DNA from: Pseudoalteromonas sp. H71
GTDB lineage: Bacteria > Pseudomonadota > Gammaproteobacteria > Enterobacterales > Alteromonadaceae
Length of the DNA stretch: 61,917 nt
Direction of reading: 5' to 3'
NCBI RefSeq assembly: GCF_001468485.1
Contig: NZ_LODI01000001.1
Coordinates: 117,506-179,422, forward strand
The number at the start of each line of letters is the position of its first letter. The stretch's first letter is position 1. The notes beneath the pieces are model-generated. The model did no database searches, was not told where the DNA came from, and saw only the letters and a program-made list of their open reading frames with translations. Shown here piece after piece: positions 29,500 through 37,136 of this stretch. Position numbers and translations under genes: made by a program.

Positions 29500-29841
29500 T
29501 GTGAACTTCCTCTAGAACCAAACACCTCAACTGAATATATGCCTAACAACTTTGTATTCGACATATGCCGCTTTATAAGCCGGCACATGTCCAAATATTA
29601 CAATCAATCTAATGTAGCCAGCTAGTAAGCGCATGTAAACAAATAGTTATATCGCATTTAAATATTCTAAATGTAAAAGTGCCCTAAAATGGTAGAGTTC
29701 AGTAATATTGAACAAAAAAGTAATGCGCTAATAAACAGTGAGGAAATAAACAGTCACCTTTCTTTGTAACTATTCACTTTTAATTCAGTCGCGTTCACAT
29801 ACTCTGGGGCTATATTAACACATTAAGCAGTAGGATTTGCC
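29500..29841. other. Gene-free stretch with an imperfect hairpin
   Basis: No convincing gene. An imperfect stem pairs about 29556-29570 with 29582-29596 (ATTCGACATATGCCG against CGGCACATGTCCAAAT). It follows GCCTAACAAC, which resembles an integron-type core site on one side only; no matching second core was found. The sequence CCCTAAAATGG near 29690 is similar to the motif between the small genes on the left. The right end holds the ribosome site of the 38-codon frame at 29842. Confidence 0.4.
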
Positions 29842-29958
29842 GTGACCCCATCACTTGAACGAGAAGAGCTCGACTTTATTTTTAGTTTATATAAATCAGA
29901 TAAAAATGCTGAGCCTGAGGCAACTAAACCACAGCACACGCAAGTAAACGACCTTTAA
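29842..29958 (+). CDS. 38-residue soluble small protein, unknown
   Basis: GTG at 29842 with AGGA six bases upstream opens a 38-codon frame: an acidic, helical N-terminal half (TPSLEREELDFIFSLYKSDK) and a polar tail (KPQHTQVNDL). A strong stem-loop starts directly after the stop. The ribosome site, codon choice and terminator together support a real gene. Function unknown; it is convergent with cca. Confidence 0.45.
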   Translation: MTPSLEREELDFIFSLYKSDKNAEPEATKPQHTQVNDL

Positions 29959-30000
29959 AAAGTACCGCGCCTTGAGGTGCAAGGCATATCGCGGTACTTA
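29959..30000. terminator. Bipartite hairpin between the 38-codon gene and cca
   Basis: Outer arms AAGTACCGCG and CGCGGTACTT enclose an inner CCTTG/CAAGG stem with five-base loop. The outer side is flanked by A and T rich sequence on both ends, so it can stop transcripts from both convergent genes. Confidence 0.7.
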
Positions 30001-30016
30001 ATTTAATCTACACAAA

Positions 30017-31270
30017 TTAATTTGCTGTACTTGGCTCACCGCTTAAAAACGCTTTAATACAGTTTATTTCTGCCAGCTTTACCGCTTCGCCTATTGCTGG
30101 GCCTTTTTTGCCACTTTTAAGTGCCTGTTGCACTATGTGCTTTTTATCCATTTGCTGTAATTTACTATGAATGGCGCGCAACTTAATTGCCTGCGGGTAA
30201 GGCTTATTAACCAGTGTTTCCCCGCGCCCTTGCGCATCACATTGGCAGGCTTGGGTAAAGGCTAAAAAGCGCTCAGGGTGCACCAACCCATTTAAATTAG
30301 TGACAATTAATTTATGAATAGTTTGCGGCCTAAGCTGATCAATCGTATGGCATAAAGTGTGGTTATCGCTGGTAAGCATGCCAATATCACGAAAGCGATT
30401 AGGCACTTTTAAACGATTACAAAATGACTCTACTACCGCTACACCTTCGCGTTCATGACCGCGTAAATTGCCGCGTATTTTATAGCTAAGGGCTTTACCA
30501 AAATCGTGTGTAAGCGCAGCAAAGCGGGTTTCTAAATTAAAATTTAAGTCGGCCGCACGCCTAAGCACCAACATTGTATGCACAAATACATCGCCTTCAG
30601 GGTGATGATTGGCAGGTTGTGGTACATTTTTCATTTGTTCAATTTCTGGAAAAATGCCCAGCCCATCTAATGCTTGAAAATAAAGCTCGGGGTACTTTTC
30701 GCCAAGCGCTTTTTCGGTTTCTAGCCATACCCGTTCGGGCACTAAATGGTTAAGCTCACCTTTATTTTTAAGCTCTCGCATTAACGCATAGGTACTTGGG
30801 TGGATTTGCCAATCACTGCCATAACGTGCTAAAAATCGCGCAATGCGTAACACGCGTACCGGATCTTCTACAAATGCGTGTGTGGTGTGGCGCAGTATTT
30901 TATTTTGTAAATCGTGTTGCCCATTAAAGGGGTCAATAATTTTACCGTTTTCGTCAAGCGCCATAGAGTTTATGGTTAAGTCGCGCCTTGCTAAGTCTTC
31001 TTCGAGTGTTACGCTAGGGCTGGCGTCTACAACAAAGCCAGTATAGCCTTTACCGCTTTTTCGCTCGGTACGCCCTAATGCGTACTCTTCTTTTGTTTTG
31101 GGGTGTAAATAAACAGGAAAGTCGCTACCTATTGGTAAAAAACCAAGCGATTCCATGGTACTTGGCGTTTCGCCAATAACCACATAATCGTTATCTTTTG
31201 ATGCAATGTTTAGCAGTTTGTCGCGTACTGCCCCGCCAACTAGGTAAACGTTTTTTAAGCTACTTTTCAC
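30017..31270 (-). CDS. cca: Multifunctional CCA tRNA nucleotidyltransferase
   Basis: Adds and repairs the 3' CCA of tRNA without a template. The class II nucleotidyltransferase head has VYLVGGAVRDKLL, the metal pair in SKDNDYVV, RRDLTINSMAL and EDPVRVLRIARFLARYG. An HD domain in the C-terminal half (VFVHTMLVLRRAA and FAALTHDFGKA) supplies the 2',3'-cyclic phosphodiesterase and phosphatase activities of the long gammaproteobacterial form. I prefer GTG at 31270, which has GGAAA six bases upstream and places YLVGG near the N-terminus as in the family; an ATG ten codons earlier (31300) is the alternative. Confidence 0.95.
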   Translation of the reverse strand: MKSSLKNVYLVGGAVRDKLLNIASKDNDYVVIGETPSTMESLGFLPIGSDFPVYLHPKTKEEYALGRTERKSGKGYTGFVVDASPSVTLEEDLARRDLTINSMALDENGKIIDPFNGQHDLQNKILRHTTHAFVEDPVRVLRIARFLARYGSDWQIHPSTYALMRELKNKGELNHLVPERVWLETEKALGEKYPELYFQALDGLGIFPEIEQMKNVPQPANHHPEGDVFVHTMLVLRRAADLNFNLETRFAALTHDFGKALSYKIRGNLRGHEREGVAVVESFCNRLKVPNRFRDIGMLTSDNHTLCHTIDQLRPQTIHKLIVTNLNGLVHPERFLAFTQACQCDAQGRGETLVNKPYPQAIKLRAIHSKLQQMDKKHIVQQALKSGKKGPAIGEAVKLAEINCIKAFLSGEPSTAN

Positions 31271-31394
31271 GTTGTTTCCACACTGATTTACAAACTTCAT
31301 TTATAGCAATCATATCATTAAAAGCGCTGCTGTTTGCCAAGCATATGTAAGCTCATTACAATAGCGCATCATTTTTTGTTTAAGCAATTATTCA

Positions 31395-31622
31395 ATGAAA
31401 AATCATTCATCAAAAAAAGAACTTATGCTGCTGCCAATTTTGTTGGTCGTTATTGTTATGTGTGTAGCGGGTCACTTTTTATTGCAAGCTAATTTTCAAG
31501 ACAGCAACATGGTTGAATACATGTTAGCAGCTCTGCCGTTCGCTATGTTTGGCTTGGTTATTGTAGCCTTTAAGCTGGCATCGAACAGTGAAAAAGATGA
31601 ACAAAACGAGCAAGAAAAATAG
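31395..31622 (+). CDS. Small two-helix membrane protein, unknown
   Basis: Not recognised. 75 residues: a basic N-terminus, two hydrophobic helices (LPILLVVIVMCVAGHFLL and YMLAALPFAMFGLVIVAFKL) joined by a short acidic loop, and a charged tail rich in Glu and Lys. It is alone between divergent cca and a convergent DUF1543 gene. Coding potential is supported by the regular helix pattern and the in-frame length. Confidence 0.6.
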   Translation: MKNHSSKKELMLLPILLVVIVMCVAGHFLLQANFQDSNMVEYMLAALPFAMFGLVIVAFKLASNSEKDEQNEQEK

Positions 31623-31664
31623 CAGCGTGAGATAGCTTTATTATTCAAAGTTCAGGTTACTTAC

Positions 31665-32165
31665 TTATAAAACATGGTAACCAAACCAATCCGGTTTTAT
31701 AGGCTGAGAAAGCCCGCTTGGGGTAAGCTTTATTGTTAATTGACTGTCGAGCAAGTCTATTGCAAAGCAATCGTCTACGTCGTGTAAGTCGTCTTTATGT
31801 ATATGGCTCAGGCCTGCGAGCAAATCGTGTTTAGCGCGCTGTTTTGCCTCTTCACGGCTGCTTGCTACATACAATGCAAAGTCGTGTTGCTCCGCCATTG
31901 AGTCGCTTCTGTAAGCGCCTAAATTTACAAAATAAAGCTGCTTATTTTGTTCAACATAACCGTCTACCACTTCTACTTTGTAGCCATCAATATTATTAAC
32001 AGCCATAAAACTATCCATGTGTACGCTGTTTTTATCGCCAACCCATTGGCTTTTTAATTTGGTGTAGGTTTGCTCTATGTTTTGCCCAACCACAAACCGA
32101 ATGTCGTGCATTTCTATGTGGCAACCTTGAATTCGCCCGCCTAAATACACCATAAATAACTGCAT
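31665..32165 (-). CDS. DUF1543-domain protein
   Basis: 166-residue cytoplasmic protein matching, from memory, the DUF1543 family. Each half of such proteins has the pattern seen here at the N-terminus: LFMVYLGGRIQGCHIEMHDI, then RFVVG. The second half (QLYFVNLGAYRSDSMAEQHDF) resembles the first, so the protein is an internal duplication. Function is not known. It follows glrR by 20 bases in the same direction, so it may be the last gene of that operon. Confidence 0.75.
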   Translation of the reverse strand: MQLFMVYLGGRIQGCHIEMHDIRFVVGQNIEQTYTKLKSQWVGDKNSVHMDSFMAVNNIDGYKVEVVDGYVEQNKQLYFVNLGAYRSDSMAEQHDFALYVASSREEAKQRAKHDLLAGLSHIHKDDLHDVDDCFAIDLLDSQLTIKLTPSGLSQPIKPDWFGYHVL

Positions 32166-32185
32166 GAAGATTCCTTTAATGTTTT

Positions 32186-33535
32186 TTACGCCAAACTCTC
32201 AACATCAATATTGTGTTTTTTAATGAGTTTATAAAAGTCTGAACGATTACGCTTAGCAAGTTTGGCGCCTTCTGCTACGTTGCCGCCGGCCATTTTTAGC
32301 GTATTAATAACGTAATCACGTTCAAATTCTTTTTTAGCGTCGTTTAATGAGAGTGGCTCTACGCTTTTTTCGTTACTATCGAGTGCGGCTAACACTAAAT
32401 GCGCTGAAATAACCTCGCCCGGTGTTAAGGCTACCACTTGTTCAACAACGTTTTGTAACTGACGAATATTTCCTGGCCAATCATAACGTACCAATGCGTG
32501 CATGGCATCATTGGCAAAGTGTTTTTCATTTTGGTTCATGCGTTTAGCGATACTTGCGCTAAAGTATTGGGCCAAGAGGCTTATATCTTCACGGCGTTCA
32601 CACAGTGGTGGTAATTTTAAATTAACCACATTTAGGCGGTAGTATAAATCTTCTCTAAACTGTTGGTTTTTAATGGCTTCGGGCAAGTTTTTGTGAGTTG
32701 CCGATACAATACGCACATCAATTGGGATCTCTTCTTGAAAACCCACTGGGCGAATGGTTTTTTCTTGTAGCACACGCAGTAGCTTTACTTGTAAGTTAAG
32801 GGGCATATCGCCAATTTCATCTAAAAATAATGTACCGCCCTGCGCTTGCTGAAATAAACCTTGGTGATCTTTTACAGCACCAGTAAACGCTCCTTTTTTG
32901 TGGCCAAATAATTCAGACTCTAAAAGTTCCCCTGGTACAGCACCACAATTTATAGCTACAAAGGGCCCGTTACTAACTTGGCTATGCTGGTGAATAGCTT
33001 GCGCTAGTAACTCCTTTCCCGTTCCACTGGCCCCCGAAATAAGCACATTAACTTGAGTAGGCCCAAGTAACTTAACTTGTTCAAGCAAGTGCAACATGGC
33101 ACCACTGCGCGTTACTATATTACTTTTTGATGGGGCTTCATCGGTATTTACACCGTGAATGTCTATTGCATTTGCAAGGCTATCGAATAGCTCGTCTTTA
33201 TCGACCGGTTTAGTAATAAAAGCAAAAATACCTTGTTTGGTGGCTTCAACCGCATCAGGAATAGAGCCATGCGCCGTCATCATAATTACTGGTAATGCAG
33301 GGTATCGACTTTGCAGTTGACGATGCAGCGCCATGCCGTCCATTTCATCCATTCGTAAGTCCGTAATGACGGCATCAAACACGTGGCTTTTTAAAATTTG
33401 TAGTGCTGCTAAGCCACTTTCACAAGTTGTTACTTGATAGCCTTTTGATTCAATACGAATAGCAAGTAACTTTAATAAACTTGCATCGTCGTCAACTAAT
33501 AACACTTTTGCTTGGTGCGGGCTATTTCTGGTCAT
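32186..33535 (-). CDS. glrR: Sigma-54-dependent response regulator GlrR
   Basis: NtrC-type activator, 449 residues. A receiver domain (AKVLLVDDDASLLKLL; phospho-Asp in AVITDLRMDEMDG; Lys in FITKPVDKDEL) is followed by an AAA+ domain with Walker A GASGTGKELLA, the sigma-54 contact loop GAFTGA in GHKKGAFTGAVKDHQG and Walker B GGTLFLDEIGDMP, then a short Fis-type HTH (GNVAEGAKLAKRNRSDFYKL). The last motif and the neighbours glrK and qseG identify GlrR, which in Escherichia coli activates sigma-54 promoters of glmY and rpoE. Here the nearest candidate target is the EF-hand cluster that starts across the divergent gap upstream of glrK. Confidence 0.93.
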   Translation of the reverse strand: MTRNSPHQAKVLLVDDDASLLKLLAIRIESKGYQVTTCESGLAALQILKSHVFDAVITDLRMDEMDGMALHRQLQSRYPALPVIMMTAHGSIPDAVEATKQGIFAFITKPVDKDELFDSLANAIDIHGVNTDEAPSKSNIVTRSGAMLHLLEQVKLLGPTQVNVLISGASGTGKELLAQAIHQHSQVSNGPFVAINCGAVPGELLESELFGHKKGAFTGAVKDHQGLFQQAQGGTLFLDEIGDMPLNLQVKLLRVLQEKTIRPVGFQEEIPIDVRIVSATHKNLPEAIKNQQFREDLYYRLNVVNLKLPPLCERREDISLLAQYFSASIAKRMNQNEKHFANDAMHALVRYDWPGNIRQLQNVVEQVVALTPGEVISAHLVLAALDSNEKSVEPLSLNDAKKEFERDYVINTLKMAGGNVAEGAKLAKRNRSDFYKLIKKHNIDVESLA

Positions 33536-33537
33536 GG

Positions 33538-34053
33538 TTACTGCTCCTTAGTGTCTTCGCGAAGTAATAGCTGCTGCTCTATATCTGCTAGCGACGACAG
33601 GGTTTTCTGCATTTGGTTATTAAGTGCTTGCTGCTCTTTTTGCGCGTTTATTTGTAAGGTGATTTGCTGTTTTTGCAGCCATAAATACTGTTTTATATCA
33701 TCAGGCCAAAAATAGGCTAGGTCGAGTTTAAGTAACTTGGTCATTACTGTATTTGGGTCGGTACTTACGTTTAAGCACATAAATTTAAAAAATGCTTTTA
33801 GCTCATTTTCACCTTTAAATGACCGCTTTGTTGGTGGCAATGTAAAACCGCCGCATTGATTTGCATGCAGCGCTATAACCCGCTCAGCGGAGGGGTAAAC
33901 AGGGGCTAATTTAGGCATTGGCTTGGGGCTAGGAGATACATTTTTAGTATTTGATATTTTAGTATCGCCCAGCGCTTGCGTGCCATCATTAAGCTCACAA
34001 CCCGATACAATTAGGCTACCTGCAAGCACACATAAAATAGTGAGTATGCGCAT
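33538..34053 (-). CDS. qseG: QseG/YfhG-like lipoprotein
   Basis: 171-residue lipoprotein with signal MRILTILCVLAGSLIVSGCE (lipobox VSGC). The mature portion is Pro- and Lys-rich near the N-terminus, then a helical region ending in a long coiled coil (LQKQQITLQINAQKEQQ). It sits between glrK and glrR with two-base gaps on each side, exactly the position of the outer-membrane lipoprotein QseG (YfhG), which in enterobacteria modulates the GlrK (QseE) kinase. Confidence 0.85.
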   Translation of the reverse strand: MRILTILCVLAGSLIVSGCELNDGTQALGDTKISNTKNVSPSPKPMPKLAPVYPSAERVIALHANQCGGFTLPPTKRSFKGENELKAFFKFMCLNVSTDPNTVMTKLLKLDLAYFWPDDIKQYLWLQKQQITLQINAQKEQQALNNQMQKTLSSLADIEQQLLLREDTKEQ

Positions 34054-34055
34054 TG

Positions 34056-35513
34056 TTAATTAACTCCTAAATTTTTACTGATTGGTATTTTTATTAAAAA
34101 ACGGCAACCGTGTGGTTTATTTTTCTCAACACTTAATGTGCCTTGTAGCTGCTCAACCGTCTCTTTTACTATTGTTAGGCCCAAACCACTGCCTTGTAAG
34201 GTAATACTTTGCTCATGTTTACCTTGATAAAACGCACTAAAAATATGCTTTATTTCGTGCTCTTTAATGCCACAGCCATTATCGGCCACCTCCAAACACA
34301 GCTGATGTTGCTCGCATTTTAAATTTACAATCACACCTTGGTTATCATCAGAAAATTTTAAGCTATTTGAAATTAACTGAATTAGCATCATTTCTATTAG
34401 TTCATTAGGAAGCGCAAGGACAGTGCTTGAAACAGAGTTTTGCCACTGAATAAGTTGCTTTCGAGCCGTTAGACGATGCTCAAAATGACCATTAATTTTT
34501 TTAATTAAATGATTAATATTAACCTCGCTTGAGCTGTTTATTGTTGCTCTAATAGCGTTATAACTGAGTAGGCTATCTATCATCATGCGAAGGCGCACCG
34601 TAGATTGAGTTATAAGGGAAAGCACCGCTTTTTGTTCGTTATTAATAGGGCCAACAATTTCATCGGTGAGTAAATCGGTTCCTTCAACCATAGAGGCAAG
34701 TGGTGTTTTAAGTTCGTGTGTTACGTGGCGTAAAAACGTATCCTTTTGTTGCTCAAGCATATACAGCTGAGTTTGTACCCACTGTAGTTTTTCTCCGAGT
34801 TCGACTAACTCTGACGAGCCTTTTACTGCTATCTTTTGCTGCCAATCCCCCTGCCCGAGCTTATCAATAACCCTAGTAAGCCCTTTTAAGCGCAAACTTA
34901 TACGCCATAAAAAGCCGCCGCCAACCAATAAAGTAAGAGGAATAAGTGCCACTAGCCAATTTATAAACGACGCTTGTAGGCTGGCTAGCTCGTTTTGGTT
35001 ATGGGTTATTTGCGCTTCGTTTTTATTTTTGAGCCACACTGTGAGCTCTGTAATTGACTCGCTTATGGGTAAAAAGAGCGCTGCTTTTTGCTGTTTTTTC
35101 TCAACGAGCTGGTGTTGTGCTGTTTGCAAAATAGTTAAAAGCTGTGTCCATTGGTTTATGTAGTCTGGGTTTGCATTAATGTATTTGAGTTCATTTATGC
35201 TCTGCACAGACGATTGCCATTTATCAACAATGAGGGTGTTGAGCGCATCACTTTTTAACACCCAATTTTGCCTTGTTGCGCGTTCAAGGCTATTAAGGTC
35301 TTGCTTTAAATTAGCGAACGATTTTGTGAGCTGGTAATGGTTACTCACAATTTGCTGGGTGGTTGCTAGCTGTTTATTTAACGCATTTAAAAAAACAATA
35401 ACCACAATAGAGAGTGGCAATAACGACAGCAGCATGCTTAAAGCAAACTGCCCTATTAAATTAGGGCGCCAATTAAGCATTGCATTGTAATGTTTAGCAA
35501 ACGTTGCAGCCAT
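34056..35513 (-). CDS. glrK: Sensor histidine kinase GlrK
   Basis: 485-residue inner-membrane kinase. The first helix (about 20-45, FALSMLLSLLPLSIVVIVF) and second helix (about 185-207, NWLVALIPLTLLVGGGFLW) enclose a helical periplasmic domain of about 140 residues. Then HAMP, HisKA (RHVTHELKTPLASMVEGTD) and HATPase (EVADNGCGIKEH, GSGLGLTIVKETV). The operon order glrK-qseG-glrR identifies it. The partner of GlrR, it responds to envelope signals in enterobacteria; the trigger here is unknown. It is divergent from a series of secreted EF-hand genes. Confidence 0.92.
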   Translation of the reverse strand: MAATFAKHYNAMLNWRPNLIGQFALSMLLSLLPLSIVVIVFLNALNKQLATTQQIVSNHYQLTKSFANLKQDLNSLERATRQNWVLKSDALNTLIVDKWQSSVQSINELKYINANPDYINQWTQLLTILQTAQHQLVEKKQQKAALFLPISESITELTVWLKNKNEAQITHNQNELASLQASFINWLVALIPLTLLVGGGFLWRISLRLKGLTRVIDKLGQGDWQQKIAVKGSSELVELGEKLQWVQTQLYMLEQQKDTFLRHVTHELKTPLASMVEGTDLLTDEIVGPINNEQKAVLSLITQSTVRLRMMIDSLLSYNAIRATINSSSEVNINHLIKKINGHFEHRLTARKQLIQWQNSVSSTVLALPNELIEMMLIQLISNSLKFSDDNQGVIVNLKCEQHQLCLEVADNGCGIKEHEIKHIFSAFYQGKHEQSITLQGSGLGLTIVKETVEQLQGTLSVEKNKPHGCRFLIKIPISKNLGVN

Positions 35514-35686
35514 TGCAGTAAACTCTGTAAGTAAATAACTCGCCTATTATTATCAATACCGCCTATACACATGCTGAACCATATTCATTTTAAATCGCCA
35601 TAATGTTGCTAAACAGCAACAGCACAACTGATTGATTTAACTAAGATCACAAAAAATACCTTCAACCCTGTTGCTGTATTTACACA

Positions 35687-35711
35687 AAATTACACACAGT
35701 CAGTGTAATTT
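35687..35711. promoter_or_regulatory. Inverted repeat, candidate GlrR binding site
   Basis: Perfect nine-base arms AAATTACAC and GTGTAATTT with a seven-base centre ACAGTCA. It lies about 60 bases upstream of the sigma-54 promoter on the side where an enhancer-binding protein would bind. It is not the E. coli GlrR site (TGTC-N10-GACA), so the assignment is positional inference. Confidence 0.45.
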
Positions 35712-35769
35712 TTACCTACAAACCCAAACTAAAAAACACAACTCATTGAAAGTAAATAAAAATAAAATT

Positions 35770-35785
35770 TGGCACCCTTTTTGTA
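35770..35785 (+). promoter_or_regulatory. Sigma-54-type promoter for the EF-hand cluster
   Basis: TGGCAC, five bases, then TTGTA: the GG and G dinucleotide positions are 12 bases apart as required for -24/-12 elements. One base differs from the TTGC consensus. It ends 36 bases before the first EF-hand start and lies next to the sigma-54 activator operon glrKR. Confidence 0.6.
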
Positions 35786-35821
35786 ATGGGTGTAATAAAT
35801 AAATTTAATAGGGAAATACAC

Positions 35822-36055
35822 ATGAACATTAACACTTTGGTTTTTTCAACATTACTTGCGTTGGGTTTTGTGAATACAGGCGCATACGCTATGGACGTTG
35901 ACGCTACGTTTAATGAACTAGATAAGGACAGAAACGGCCTGTTAAGCGAAGCCGAGGCAAAAATGGACGCCGTGCTTAAGGAAAACTTTGCACAAATAGA
36001 CACAGACCAAAATGGTCAGTTGTCGCTAAATGAATTCAGAAAATTTATTCAATAA
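35822..36055 (+). CDS. Secreted EF-hand miniprotein 1
   Basis: 77 residues: a signal peptide (MNINTLVFSTLLALGFVNTG, cleavage after AYA) then a mature domain with two canonical EF-hand loops, DKDRNGLLSEAE and DTDQNGQLSLNE. It is predicted to bind two calcium ions in the periplasm or outside the cell. The ATG at 35822 has AGGGAAA upstream. It is the first gene behind the sigma-54-type promoter. The target is unknown; it resembles a free calmodulin-like single EF pair rather than a domain of an enzyme. Confidence 0.85.
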   Translation: MNINTLVFSTLLALGFVNTGAYAMDVDATFNELDKDRNGLLSEAEAKMDAVLKENFAQIDTDQNGQLSLNEFRKFIQ

Positions 36056-36079
36056 ATTAACTTCAAAAGGAATGAAATT

Positions 36080-36307
36080 ATGAAACAACTTATTGCTGCT
36101 TTTTTATTATTATTTTTAGCTATCAGTGCAACGGTATTAGCTTCTCCTTCGGCCGTGCGATTTGCACACTTAGATACAAACATGGACGGAAGTATCTCGT
36201 TTGTTGAAGCTAGGCAAGATAAAGAGCTACTTAGACAGTTTACCGATTTAGACGAAGACAACGACGAGATGATCTCTAAAGCAGAGTTTGAAAACTTTAA
36301 GCCATAA
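36080..36307 (+). CDS. Secreted EF-hand miniprotein 2
   Basis: 75 residues: a signal peptide (MKQLIAAFLLLFLAISATVL, cleavage after LAS) and two EF-hand-type loops. The first, DTNMDGSISFVE, is canonical; the second, DEDNDEMISKAE, has Glu instead of Gly at position six and may bind weakly. It follows gene 1 by 24 bases with AAAGGAATG near the start, so it is very likely co-transcribed. Confidence 0.83.
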   Translation: MKQLIAAFLLLFLAISATVLASPSAVRFAHLDTNMDGSISFVEARQDKELLRQFTDLDEDNDEMISKAEFENFKP

Positions 36308-36349
36308 CAGATTAAGTTTTGCTTAAGCTTTTAACTTGTAAAGTGTACT

Positions 36350-36424
36350 AAAGCATTTGCCATAATCCCTGAGGGAATGTGTAAAAGGATTTAATGTTGG
36401 GAGTTAAATTATGGCAAGTGCTTT
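36350..36424. repeat. 17-base inverted repeat within the EF-hand cluster
   Basis: AAAGCATTTGCCATAAT (36350-36366) faces ATTATGGCAAGTGCTTT (36408-36424), with one mismatch (16 of 17 paired). The 41-base loop contains a small hairpin TCCCTGAGGGA. It sits in the 180-base gap between EF-hand genes 2 and 3. It may be a processing or attenuation element in the transcript, or a small repeat element; its T-rich flank is not a terminator. Confidence 0.6.
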
Positions 36425-36487
36425 ATCTAATTAAGCGTAATACCTCATTATTCAATACAACTTAATTAACCTTTTGGAAGGACTACC

Positions 36488-36724
36488 ATGAAGATACGTT
36501 ACTTTGTAACCACCATAGCGTTGCTTTTAAGTTTTAATGCTTCTGCACTTGATGTAAAACAGCGCTTTGATCACCTCGATACTGATAAAAACGGTTACCT
36601 TACTCATAACGAACTAGAACGCCAGCCCCAGTTACTTAGCACGTTTATAATGTGGGATAAAAATCAAGATAAACAAATTTCATTAATTGAATTTAAAAAT
36701 TACCTTACTAACAATCTTTACTGA
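36488..36724 (+). CDS. Secreted EF-hand miniprotein 3
   Basis: 78 residues: a signal peptide (MKIRYFVTTIALLLSFNASA) and two EF-hand-type loops: DTDKNGYLTHNE canonical, DKNQDKQISLIE with Lys in place of the position-six Gly. The strong ribosome site GGAAGGA lies upstream. It is separated from genes 1 and 2 by the inverted-repeat region, and may have its own promoter there. Confidence 0.83.
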   Translation: MKIRYFVTTIALLLSFNASALDVKQRFDHLDTDKNGYLTHNELERQPQLLSTFIMWDKNQDKQISLIEFKNYLTNNLY

Positions 36725-36732
36725 GTACTTTA

Positions 36733-36969
36733 ATGAATCCCATACACTTTTTTATTTTATGCGCTCTACTGGTATTTAGCGCATCAAGTTTTGCCATCAG
36801 TGACAGCATTAATAACCAATTTAAAAAAATAGACAGAAATAAAGACGGATTTTTAACTCGCTCTGAAGCCTCAATAGACCCAGCCTTGTGGTCTAAATTT
36901 GTAAGTTACGACCAAGATAAAGACGGCCGGCTAACACTGAGCGAATACCATTTATATGCCAGCAAGTAG
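36733..36969 (+). CDS. Secreted EF-hand miniprotein 4
   Basis: 78 residues: a signal peptide (PIHFFILCALLVFSASSFA) and two canonical EF-hand loops, DRNKDGFLTRSE and DQDKDGRLTLSE. It follows gene 3 by eight bases, with only a weak GAG ribosome site, so translation may depend on coupling with gene 3. It closes the group of four homologous secreted calcium-binding proteins, probably the product of tandem duplication. Confidence 0.83.
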   Translation: MNPIHFFILCALLVFSASSFAISDSINNQFKKIDRNKDGFLTRSEASIDPALWSKFVSYDQDKDGRLTLSEYHLYASK

Positions 36970-37136
36970 CACAAATTTAATTAACCTTTTTAACCTAACG
37001 TTTTAGGCAATTAATTTAATAGCTAAGCAGCTAGCTTAGCTTTAACTGTCTATTTTACGAGCTTATCGCATCCTATTGGTATTCTAAAAAAGAGTTTGCT
37101 AGTGTTATTGCACTAAAAATAACAAATCAGTGCACT

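Larger units (their letters stand above)
35514..35821. promoter_or_regulatory. Divergent control region between glrK and the EF-hand cluster
   Basis: This 308-base AT-rich region holds no gene. It contains a 25-base inverted repeat (35687-35711) and a sigma-54-type promoter (35770-35785), both listed separately, plus a further TTACAC copy at about 35680. The promoter of glrK must lie in the left half, but no clear sigma-70 box stands out. Confidence 0.5.

Noticed and set aside
29530..29600. Integron attC site
   Set aside because: One core-like end (GCCTAAC) and an imperfect hairpin are present, but the second GTTRRRY core is missing and there is no integrase in the window.
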